Source of the DNA: Sanguinoderma infundibulare
Taxonomy: Eukaryota > Basidiomycota > Agaricomycetes > Polyporales > Polyporaceae
DNA: 64,000 nucleotides
Direction: 5' to 3'
Assembly: GCA_032821775.1 (NCBI GenBank)
Contig: JAVLRN010000006.1
Span: 1 to 64,000, forward strand
Part shown: piece after piece, positions 10,618 through 20,448 of the stretch
Layout: every line of letters starts with the position of its first letter
Numbering within the stretch: the stretch's first letter is position 1
Notes under the pieces: generated by a model
Told to the model about the DNA's origin: nothing
Database searches by the model: none
What the model saw: only the letters and a program-made list of their open reading frames with translations
Program-made: the position numbers and the translations under genes

Positions 10618-13600
10618 ATGACCTCACGACAAGCGTCCCATCCATCTCGCCGCACAAACCAATCCGTCTCCTCCAATGCATCCGCTTCTTCATCTCGCAG
10701 CGAACGCGGAGCGTCCCGTTTCCAACCTAGTGTGAGTATTTTGTCTACATCCCCTCCTAGCTGCCACGCGTCCTCCCTCGTGTTCCCCTTTCCATCCCAT
10801 CTTCCACTTGCATCTCCGTGTCGTCGTCATATCATCTACTCCGTCCCGTATCTCGAAAAGCCATCCTCAAGATCTTCGAACTGCATTTTCTACCTAAAAT
10901 ACTCCCCTACTCCCCTCCCTCCACTCAGTCACCCAACACATCCCGCCCGTCTGGTCCGCCCCTCGGCCGCCTTCTCCGACTTTGTACCCGCTATCCGCCC
11001 CACACGCAATTCTCTTCCTTTTCTTTCTCTCGCCGTGCAAGCACTATTCCACATCGCCTCTGCTTATCCGCTCCTCATTTTGTATACACCCATCGTCCTT
11101 TCCACTCGTCTTCTCCGTCATTCTTCTTTTCTCACCATCTCTATATCTAACTCCTTTCCCAGCCTGCAGTCGAATCTGCCGTCACAAAATTACTCGTCTC
11201 CATCAAAACCCTTCTCGAATCCCTCCCCCAATGGAGCAAGGGCTCCGTTGACGAGTCAAACGTCAGTGATGTTTACGTTCGACTCGGTAACGATTTCAAT
11301 GCTGCCGTCGCCGCTTTCGGTGCCTTCGGCATCGACATGAGGTACGTCCTCCCCCATCCCGTCCCATTCACACGTGCTCCATATATCATCCCTCTTCAGC
11401 GAGCTCGCCTCCGTCCCTGAAGACCTTCGCTCCGTCCTCGAAGCCTGTCTCTCAGAGGACGCCACCCCTGACAACCTCGAAATCTTCCTCCCTCAAGTCC
11501 GCAAGATTATCACCAGTCTCCTCCAAGGCCTCCGTGGCAAGCAATCCATATACCGTCGTATCGTCTCCGATCAGAAGCGTTCCGACGTCTCAGAACGCCC
11601 CGACAGAGACTCTCGCTCGTCCCGTTCTGAACGCCCGCGGGATGACATCGCACGCCAACCCTCCCGCGGGCCCACTCCTTCCAATGATGGTCCTCCACGC
11701 AGCAAGACCCCTTCCGGTTCCCACAGACGGAAACCATCCAACTCGGACAACATTTATCCCCCTACCATCCCTAATGGTCCAGAACCATTCGTCGGCGGTT
11801 TCGCACCACCCGGCACATCCTCCGACGCCGACACACGACCTTCGCGTTCCTCCACACCCATCCACTCTCGTCCTTCATTAGGACAGTCGGGCAGTTTCCC
11901 CGCTCCCCGTGCGTACTCCACTTCTTCTGCTGATCCTAATTTCCATCGCACACACACAAATGGCTTTGCCTCGCTCCCGCCCCCCGATCAACCCCTCCCT
12001 CCTCCTCCAACCCATGTCCCCGTACCCAGTCACGTCAAACGCTTCTCTCTCGTTGATGCTCCTGTTCCTCCACCTCCGGCCGTCGTTGTCGTCAACGACT
12101 CCACACCTCCACCCCCCTCCGATGACTCTCCACCCCCAACGAGTCCTCCATCTGACAATATGCAGATCGACCAGGCGGCACTGGTTGCGCTCAAGAAGGC
12201 CGATGCCCTCGAACGGCGCGCGTCGAAGCGCTTCTCGACGTACAACATTTCCAAGATGACCGGCGGCTCGACCCGTGGCGGCGGAGGCGCGGGCAACCGC
12301 CGGTCTCTCCTCGCCGTGAACGGCATGCTCACCCCCGCGGAGCTTGCCGCTCTCGCCGACGAGGGCGAGACGGCCAGCCCGCGCAAGAAAGCCAGCAAGG
12401 CTCAGCGCACGCGCGGGCCGCCGCCCATCGTCGAGGGCGAAGAGCCACCGCCTGTCCCGCCGCTGCCGGTGTTGCCGACGACGACAAGTCCATCGTCTCA
12501 GCCACAGCCTTTGCCAGACAAGTCCTCTTCTGCAGAGCCGGCGGTGGCCGCGGCTGCTGTTCGCGTGTCCGCGGCGGAGTCGGACAGCTCGAGCACGGGA
12601 CCGCCGACGGGGCCGTTCCCGGTGTTCTTGCAGGTCGGGCGGGAGGTGAAGAAGGTGGTTATCGAGCCGGGGATGTCGCTTTCCACGTTGCGGATGCTGT
12701 TCGTGGACAAGTTCGCGTATAGTCCAGGGCAGGACAACTTTCCCGCGATCTACATTCGAGACCCGTCGAGCGGGGTGCAGTACGAGCTCGAGGACGTAGA
12801 CGAGGTCAAGGAGAAGGTCCTGCTGTCGCTGAACATCGAACGTAAGTTGTTTTTATTGGGCATGATGGTGGTCGTGGTCGTGTCGCTGACGTGCGCTTTT
12901 TCAGCCCTTGACCAGATCAAGCAGCATATAGACAATCAAATCTCGTCGCTGCAGCAGGATATCAAGGACCTTCGGACTGCGGTCGTTAGCAATCGTCGCA
13001 CGTCGTCTATCATAGCCCAGCCCCTCGCGGAAAGCACGCCCATCGCGCCCCGGCCGTCAGAACAGCGGTTCCGCGATGTCGCCCGTCGGATATCGCGCTT
13101 ACTTCCTGAACACGGCGCGCCGACCCCCAATGGTTCCCACAGTCCGACCCCGATTGCGGAGCCGTTGCAGTCGCAGATGACTGGAGCGACGATCCCGCCA
13201 CAGATGACCGGTTCGACAATTCAGCCTCAGATGACGGGCATGTCGGTTGCGTCGGAGTACACCACACGTGTCGTTACGGACCTGAAGACGCAGTTTGACG
13301 AAGTCCAGAACCTCCGACGTGACCTAGGCATCATGCGACAGCTTTATACCGAGTTCATGAAGCAGACGAAGGAGTCGCTGAGCACGCTTCGGCAGCAGAC
13401 GCAGACGGTGAAGCAGCTCTCGACGCAGAAGGTCGGCGGTGCGCGCGCGTACATCGACACGGGCAAGGCGAAACTCGATAGCCGCTCGTCGACCGTGCTG
13501 ACGAAGATGGAGGAGCTGCAGGACACGGTCGAGGGCATCAAGGACGACGTGCTGAAGCGCAACGTGACGCCGAAGACGTTCCTGTTTAAACAGGTCAAGC

Positions 13601-14274
13601 AGAACATCGACTCGGCGGCGGAGGAGCTCCAGAGCCTGCGGGACCACATCCAGACGGTGAAGCCGATGTGGAAGAAGACGTGGGAGGAGGAGCTGCACAA
13701 CATTGTCGAGGAGCAGCAGTTCCTGCAGCACCAGGAGGAGTTTCTCGAGGACCTGTTCGAGGACCACAAGGCCGTCGTCGAGGTCTTCGGCCACGTCGAG
13801 AAGGTCATCTCGCTCCGGGGCTCGTCGCGGTCGCGCCGCGGGCCGGCGTTCAAGCCGCCACCTGCGGACGAGGGCCACGGGGGGCTGAGCACGGTGCTGA
13901 TGGAGATCCGGGGTGCGGCGGTAGATCCGGAGAAACGGCTGAAGGCGATCGCGGCGAACGAGAAGAACCGGTCGCGGGAACTCGCGAGCCGGTCGGACGA
14001 GTTCCAGACGGAGCTCTCGGGCTTCGTGGCGGGCAAGAAGCTGCGGATGACGGGCGGGGCGGAGGAGACGGAGCGGGTGCGGCAGAGGAAGAATGACCTC
14101 TCGCTCCGGGCGATGTTCACCGGGAGCGCGAGCGGGAGCAGCATCGGCTCGGTCTCGCCGCGGGTCGGGTCGGGGAGCGCGCTGCCGTCGCCCGTGGCAT
14201 CGCAGGCGCAGGCGCTGGATGCGAGTGGGGGCGGGGACGCGGCGGACGCGACGGGGGAGGGGCCGTCGTCGTGA
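10618..14274 (+). CDS. bud6: Actin-interacting protein 3 / Bud6 (polarity factor)
   Basis: Four exons (10618-10731, 11163-11341, 11400-12841, 12905-14274) give 1034 residues in frame throughout. The N-terminal module (about 39-125) has the helical pattern of Bud6 (TKLLVSIKTLLESLPQWS and LRSVLEACLSEDATPDNLE). A long Ser/Pro-rich linker follows (about 125-500). The AIP3 core starts near residue 505 (FPVFLQVGREVKKVVIEPGM) and runs through long coiled coils (LDQIKQHIDNQISSLQQDIK and onward) to about 950. Bud6 binds actin monomers and formins, and works at polarity sites and hyphal tips. The 63-nt third intron is a multiple of three and has no stop, so it could be mistaken for coding sequence. A second polarity gene, Axl2-like, lies about 6 kb downstream. 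A 318-codon open frame on the opposite strand of the last exon is a GC-driven shadow. Confidence 0.9.
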
Positions 14275-14873
14275 GTTCATAATGTTGTGTGTGCACTGTA
14301 CAGACTATGAACGATACCCGACTATGCTTTGCGTATGCAACTTATGAACACAGCGGACCACGATGCAGTGATCTCTCTTCGTTCACGTTGACACTCCTTT
14401 GTCCCGATGGCCAGCTCATTTTGTAGACTACTTTGACAGATTGTAGCTAGTGTTAATTGTAATTTTCTCTCCGAGTCTGCCGGTGCTCACGAATGGGTGG
14501 CGGCGCTTAAGTGAGTGGTTATCCGGACCGGCGGCTTGCCGTTCGCTTCAAACGCTCCGGTACGTCGTCTTTATTTATTTTGTCGCGGCAAGCATCTCAC
14601 ACTCAGGTCTTTTTCTTTAGGAAATGTGAGCGCTATCACATACACAAAACTGATACGGGTTGCTCGTAAGTTGAATTACAAGTCAAGAACCCAGCGGGCA
14701 CGGATCGAGTACTAATGGCATTCCCGACAGTGTAGCCAGGAATGCCGCCTTCAGTTCACCACCTCCTTCTGACGCTCTGGCTCCCAGCGGCGTCGAAGAC
14801 GACGGTCACTGTACCTAAGCCACACATGCATTCGTCAGCACGCGAATCATCCACAAGTGCCAATTGAACCTAC
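14275..14873. other. Intergenic, no gene
   Basis: 3' flank of BUD6 and 3' flank of the small secreted protein gene, which run towards each other. One 66-codon frame has no support. A 23-nt stretch around 14425 recurs almost exactly near 20151. Confidence 0.5.
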
Positions 14874-15125
14874 CTATTCGAAGCAAGGGACGATCGGGGC
14901 GCCGGCATCAACGCAGCAGTTGACAAACAGGCTCTGGCGATTCTCGACGTCGCAGGAAAGGCGCGCGGCGTCCCAAACGCCGCCCGTCTGGTTGCAGCAT
15001 GCCTCGGAGACCCTGAGGTCCGGTGCACCGGCGCCGGTGTTGCAGGTGCAGTGTTGGGCGAGCGCACCCTGCGCTACAACCGCGAGGATGAGCGCGGCAC
15101 GGACGAGTGCGGAGAGAGTGGTCAT
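14874..15125 (-). CDS. Small secreted cysteine-rich protein
   Basis: Single-exon frame of 83 residues. Residues 1-23 (MTTLSALVRAALILAVVAQG plus ALA) form a standard signal peptide with an A-x-A cleavage site. The mature part of about 60 residues has eight cysteines in the order C-x-C, CC, C, CC, C, including CTCNTG, ACCNQTGG and VNCCVD. Two cysteine doublets and small size fit the fungal small-secreted-protein class. The spacing resembles CC-x-TGG proteins common in basidiomycetes, but it does not match the standard hydrophobin pattern, where C-CC-C-C-CC-C would be expected. It stands alone in a degenerate region. The function is unknown, and a role in host or microbe interaction is only a possibility. 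Confidence 0.65.
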   Translation of the reverse strand: MTTLSALVRAALILAVVAQGALAQHCTCNTGAGAPDLRVSEACCNQTGGVWDAARLSCDVENRQSLFVNCCVDAGAPIVPCFE

Positions 15126-15293
15126 GTCTGCGGTCTCTGGCTGTCTGATGTGATCGGTAAGTGGGTGTAGTAGAGGGTGAGTGACTGGGGGGACTGACTC
15201 GTAGAGATGGCTTGTAGGTTGGATCCTGGTGAACGGCCATCGCAACTGGGGCTTTTTATGTATGTTGCTCTCAGCGTTTGGCCTGCGCTAAGA

Positions 15294-15650
15294 TCTCTCT
15301 CGTAGGTGCATGCAACAACGGGAGCCAAGGTGAGTGAGCGAGCACGCGGGGCCCGTCGGGCGCGATAGGTTGACATCGAAGACTCACACATGTGCTAAGG
15401 GTGACGGCACCCTTAACAGGGACGAGCCCGGTGTGACAGGTGTATACCCGCCGGTAGCTGAAGAGGCGGTGCTTCAGTTATTCTGCCTCTTGGTAGAGTG
15501 GTCCGGCGGGCGGGTCCGAGCCAGTTACACCATGCGAATCGCAATGCCCCAACTCACTGGATGCACGTCTACCCGTCGATGGAGCCCCGTCGATGGGAGG
15601 TCCATTGGAGTATCCGACTGCCAGATTGGATTCCCAGCGACGGGCGCGTC
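15294..15650. repeat. Dispersed duplicated segment, copy 1 (interrupted)
   Basis: 15294-15375 and 15533-15650 match the segment at 16180-16440 at roughly 85-90 percent by eye. Relative to that copy, about 155 bp of other sequence sits between the two halves here. It contains an imperfect hairpin (arms 15586-15598 and 15632-15644, 33-nt loop). No coding content. Confidence 0.75.
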
Positions 15651-16179
15651 GGCCTGTCAAATGGATCGTCGTCAGCCTCTCAAATAAGGATCATCTAGGC
15701 CTCTCCGCTGCGCGACTGCACCTGCAGAGTTCTGCGTTATTGAAGGCACAATCAGTATCTTTGGAGGGTAAACGCTTGCGCCACAGTTCATGGAAGCCAC
15801 TTGTCAGACCGTTAGAAGATGGTGGGCTTCTGCGTACTATATGTGAGTGTGTCAGATGTCATAAAGGCAGGCGGCCATTTACGAAACCAGGAACTTTCTG
15901 AGGTCCGATTTGTCGATTATGGCTTTGCACGCGCGGCATATTAGAGGTTAGAAGCTGGAGTACGGCACCATCTCCACGTTGACGGTTCTTTCTGGTAATT
16001 GGTCTTGATCTGAGCGGCTTCAGTGCGACGTTCATTCCAAATTCCAAAACCTCGATCTCACCAGACAAACCTCTCCGATGAGGCCGAACACCAAAGCGAA
16101 CAATTCAGCCAGTAAACCTCGCCGCTTGTGTTAATAGGACCCCATTGCTGTCTCCTCGGGTTTGGAAGCGAAATGGATC

Positions 16180-16440
16180 GTCGTCTCTCTCGTAGGTGCT
16201 GCAACAACGGGAGCCAAGGTGGGTGAGCGAGCACGCGGAGCCCGTCGGGCGCAATAGGTTGATGTCATGCGAATCGCTATGCCCCAACTCACTAGATTCA
16301 CGTCTACCCGTCGATGGAAGCCCCGGACGCTCCAGTGCCCTGGCCCCACTTCGCAGCGGGGCACCGTGCTGACGTCGATGGGAGGTCCATTGGAGTATCC
16401 GACTGTCAGGTTGGATTCCCATCGACGTCAGCGCGTTGGC
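16180..16440. repeat. Dispersed duplicated segment, copy 2, with 16-bp perfect inverted repeat
   Basis: The second copy of the segment at 15294-15650, without its internal insertion but with about 45 extra bases near 16325-16370. It holds a perfect 16-bp inverted repeat, GCTGACGTCGATGGGA at 16368-16383 and its complement at 16417-16432, around a 33-nt loop. It may be a relic of a small non-autonomous transposon or a structured element. Confidence 0.75.
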
Positions 16441-17507
16441 CTCTTCAAATGGATCGTCGGCATATGGGACGCCGGACACGCTCAGTACGCAACTCATGAT
16501 GCGTGGAGGAGAGGCAGCACATTGACATTCTTTCGCCCGCCTAATAGGCGTCCCACTTGTAGGTCCCCTTGTATACGGCTGGAATGGCGGCCTTCCAGGA
16601 TCGACAGCCAAACCTCCTCAATCGTGCCTAGCTGCCTGTCCTCATCCCTCAGCAATGCACTCTTCTGTCTGTCGTAGGCAACGAGATCAGGATGCGGGAG
16701 CACGTGGGCACGACCGCAAGTTGGAAGGCTGTATGTCATGCGCCAAAAAACCAGGTTTGATCTCGACGCTGCTCCTTGGTCCGTCTCAATGTTCTCTAGT
16801 CTCGTCGCATTCTCGCAATGGCGAGCTACATGCCGAACGCACTGTGGTAGAACTTCAGTCTGGTTTGACCCTCTCCAAAGGCGATCATGATGCTCGCCTG
16901 GGCTCGTACAGCTTGCCAAGCACGGCGACCCTGCATTGCTTTCCTGGGACCCGTTCCAACCTCCTTCTTCATCCCGGTCCCCGGTGTTCCTGGAATTCGG
17001 CCAAAGAATATACATATTCGCAATTGCATCCGTGTCCATGATCCGGCGTTTCTGCCAGTGCTTTGGCGAGTGTCCAGTGAATTGAGTGGAGCCCCGAACT
17101 GAGGAATTGACAGGATGATGGACATGTGCGTCCATGCATGAGCACTGGACCGACCTGATCGTGAGCGTGTGCTCCACTTTACGTTACACAACGGTACGTT
17201 CCCTGGATCTAGAGTACCCCAATTCTGGTCGGTGAGAAGCGGCATAGTGCATGCGTGAGTCGTACGCCGAGCCGGTCTTTGAAATTCCAATGACCGTACG
17301 CCAATGGTTGGGCTGTTATGCTACCTCAAGTGGGGGCGTAGACGACTGATACTTCGACCCAAGCGCTCCAGGTGACAGGAGACCTGGTACACGAGCTTTC
17401 ATGTCGTCATTGAGAGACACGTTATGAGCCCGCCGGCCGCTCGATGCGGGGCATAGTAACCGTCTTTGTCTGGCATGGCCCTCAGCCACAGCACTAAGCC
17501 TAGCAAC
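16441..17507. other. Degenerate intergenic sequence
   Basis: A minus-strand frame at 17177-16494 is open for 227 codons but lacks any domain, and its composition looks arbitrary. No splice-supported gene, RNA or repeat was identified beyond the duplicated segments upstream. Confidence 0.4.
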
Positions 17508-18003
17508 ATGAAGTCGTTCTTCGCCCTTGCCACCGCCTTCGCACTCGCCATCCGCCCGTGCCCCCTGTCGAATCTGTGCGCCGCGCCGGCTCCTGGTTCC
17601 GGGGTCTCCGTCTGGCGGCGCTGGGCGATGGAAATCTCACCACCTTCCTCGTCCCCTTGAAACCTGGTGAACGGTTATCCGCCGAGCGTTGGCCCGTTCT
17701 GCATGTCAGGGACCTCTCCCACGAACCGTTCCATCGCATCCGTGGAACGTTGCAATGCGAACGACCCCCGGCAGCTTTGGACCATCAATGAAGGTGGCCA
17801 GGGAACTATCGCCAACAACGCTGGGTTGTGTTTCAGCGTCCTGGACGGAAGCTCGAACGTGGTACGTCCTCTTCAAGTTCCTCATGAGATAGGTGCTAAA
17901 GGATGGGGCCTGACGTGATTCACGCCAAAAGGTATTAAGCGTGCCGTGCTCGAACCCACCTCCGGTAGGGGACCTCTGGGACACAGTGACGGTCTCGGCG
18001 TAG
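17508..18003 (+). pseudogene. Broken secreted beta-trefoil (ricin-B-type) lectin-like gene
   Basis: MKSFFALATAFALA is a plausible signal peptide. The frame meets TGA at 17658-17660 and then continues in the same frame with lectin-like sequence: ERCNANDPRQLWTINEG and NAGLCFSVLDGSSNV, which carry the Q-x-W and C-x-x-x-DG features of a carbohydrate-binding beta-trefoil repeat. A donor (GTACGTCC) follows at 17861, and a short possible exon ends at TAG 18001-18003. With only about one recognisable trefoil lobe and an in-frame stop, this is best read as a decayed gene. An alternative is a small intron over the stop, but no good splice pair was found there. Confidence 0.45.
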
Positions 18004-19621
18004 AGCCCCAATGGCTGTATTTTAGGCCTATAAGCACCATATCAGCATCATCGGCGATACTGTTGTACCTCGTTGAATTCAAACGAATGGATAAAGCTAG
18101 ATTCTTGACAAAACTATTAGCCACAACCAATTGGAGCAGCAGGACTCCGGGGCCTAAGGGTTGGTGCTTTCATTCGCAGAGCAGCGAGAAGCCGCGATCC
18201 AGGGCATGTTGAATGGTTTCTCGTGTATCAGACGAAGTGAAACGAACGATGTGTTCGTTCTATGATTGTACAGAGAGGGATGAAACTTTCGCAAGTCATC
18301 GGCGTAAGAACAACACATGCCATTCTACCGGCGGAAACGCTTAAGGCGTTGACAAAAAGATTGTGTCTGTGAAGGCTGACTTCAAAATGACTCAACCGGG
18401 ATATCGTACTGCTGGACGCACCATCGCGAATACGGACGTGGTGGGCAGAGGGATTAGTCCTGACCTCAATCCGTCACGCGCTCCACGTCGAACCCTGCGA
18501 CGCTCGCACGGTGCCCTCGAGCTCCGCAGGCACGCCGAATCGAGGAAGAACCACCTTCAGCTCCCAGGGCCATCGTCTCTGTTGAACGAACGTTGTCGCG
18601 CCCGGCAGCTCGTACCCTAGGCATAGACCTCCGGGCCGGGCATACACGATGTTGAAGTACGCGAAGATGGTCTAGCGGTCACGCTGGTGCGATTGTGGGC
18701 ACGGACTCCAACCGCACCCCAGTGGCCCCACACCAGGACTTCGGAAAATAGGTTATTGTTCTCGGGAATGACCTTAGGGCCGAGTGTGGTATGGCTGAGC
18801 CATGGGGTTAGCATGTACCCTGCGTGCGGGTAAAGTCGACTCGCTGGCAGGGACCTTCGTGCATGCAGCCGATGGAGACGCTGGCCACGGAGAGGACGTT
18901 AACGGGGTGGCTGTGCACGAGCGTGAGATGGACGAGGAGCGCGTTCTAGCCGGCCCGGAAGAGTGGCGCAGAACTCGGTGCTCCTTAATCATTCCCGGAG
19001 CGAGCGGACGGACGCGCGGATACGGTGTAACGGGAGAAGACCTTGAAGATCAAGAGCGGGCGGTCTGATTTGGATGAGTTATGGCGAAGGACGGGATGCG
19101 GAGCGAAACTTGCAAGCGGAAGAATGCATCTTGGGCGTCGGAAAGCGATGACTTGAGCTCCGTGGGGGAGGCGACCGAACCTTGGTATCACATCGCGATC
19201 GGCCTCTTTGTCCAGCAGCGACCCACGAGCATGCAGAGGATGTATGGGGCGAGAGGCACTGCGCGGCAGAGCACAAGTCAATTGTGGTCGGGAAAGCAGG
19301 CTACGAGTACCCACCACGTCAACGTCAAGCGATTCTGAAAGGAAGAGAAGGGCCACTGAGCAGTTCACACCAACGGAATCAGTGTAGGCATCTGGTCTAG
19401 TGATGCGTTGAGGGGGACGTTAATAACGCACCCTGGATAAAAAAAGTCTGTCAGTGAAAGAAGACCTCAGATGGCGTGCGACATGCCTGAAAGTGTCGGT
19501 TTTCTCAAACGGGCTGTCTATATCTACAATCACAGCGTGAGATTACTTAAAGTGGATTCGAATCACGGCAAGCAATGAACTCACTTGATCACAAGCTCCA
19601 CATAGCGCTCTAACCTCGCCT
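18004..19621. other. Degenerate region with minus-strand coding traces
   Basis: On the minus strand between about 18990 and 18480 several stretches read like protein in shifting frames, for example ALLVHLTLVHSHPVNVLSVA, then FAYFNIVYARPGGLCLGYEL and LKVVLPRFGVPAELEGTV. They cannot be joined without frameshifts or stops, so this is a relic of an unrecognised gene. Nothing else is visible to 19621. Confidence 0.35.
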
Positions 19622-20317
19622 TTAATCCCCTCCTGTCCAAAGAGGTCTCACAGTAGCACAAGACGAAGAATAGCATCCTAAAGGTGCACCTATCGATACT
19701 CGATGCTCCAGCAGATCGAAGATGACCCCCGTCGTCTGCTCGTTCAGCGTAAGGTGCCAAAACTCGACCGTGTGTACTCGATGACCGCTCGGGGCGCGCA
19801 TGGCCAAGAACATGTTCTCTAGGAGCGACTGTCGACCACGTTTGCCTACGGTCCCCCGGAAGCCCATCTCGATAGCTTGAAGTTGGAACCGCTCGCAGAG
19901 CTCCGTCCACCTGTTTGACGAGATGTCCGAGTGAGAATGGTAGTGGACGGCGAACCGCGTGAGCACGCTGCCGGAGAATGTATCGAGGATGGACGACCAG
20001 ACGTCTTCGTCTTTGGTGAGTATCGAGCTGCGTTGTCTGGTAGAGAGTCCGGAACCATCAACAAGTATCCAGTGCCGCTCATCGTGGCGAGAAGCAGACA
20101 GTATGAGAGAGGGGATGAGGAGGCTGAGGGCGACACAGGAACGCGTTATTATGTAGACTACTTTGACAAATTGTCTCAGTTCTGGAGTGAGACTGGGCGG
20201 CGGCGCTTGTGGGAGTGCACGTGCAGGTGAGGAGGAGTTGGTGGTCGGTGTTTGGCGGGAGAGGCGTTTGCTTTTCGAGTCCGTTGTCGTCGTCGTCGCC
20301 GCCGTGAACGTCAGCAA
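19622..20317 (-). CDS. Hypothetical protein with one possible membrane span
   Basis: Single-exon frame of up to 231 residues. A Thr/Ser/Pro-rich N-terminus (MLTFTAATTTTTDSKSKRLS) is followed by a hydrophobic segment near residues 55-75 (RSCVALSLLIPSLILSAS) and a mixed hydrophilic C-terminus (FGALRL-type pattern absent; LNEQTTGVIFDLLEHR present). No family is recognised. It is divergent from the Axl2-like gene, the two starts being only about 130 bp apart, so a shared promoter or overlapping 5' UTRs is likely. The composition is more protein-like than neighbouring random frames, but a spurious frame remains possible. Confidence 0.35.
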   Translation of the reverse strand: MLTFTAATTTTTDSKSKRLSRQTPTTNSSSPARALPQAPPPSLTPELRQFVKVVYIITRSCVALSLLIPSLILSASRHDERHWILVDGSGLSTRQRSSILTKDEDVWSSILDTFSGSVLTRFAVHYHSHSDISSNRWTELCERFQLQAIEMGFRGTVGKRGRQSLLENMFLAMRAPSGHRVHTVEFWHLTLNEQTTGVIFDLLEHRVSIGAPLGCYSSSCATVRPLWTGGD

Positions 20318-20448
20318 GAGAAGAGAGAACGCGCAAGTGGCTGGTGCAGCCGTCTCCGCCTGTCCACCACGGATCTCTCTGCCTGCTTGTAGCTGAGGTC
20401 GCTGGCCGACTGCCGTCGCTCGCCAGCATCGCTTGTTCTCCCATCACT

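Noticed and set aside
13324..14280. 318-codon minus-strand frame within BUD6
   Set aside because: Arg/Leu/Pro-rich shadow of the GC-rich coiled-coil exon, with no domain.
16494..17177. 227-codon minus-strand frame
   Set aside because: No domain, arbitrary composition, and it lies in a repeat-rich degenerate stretch.
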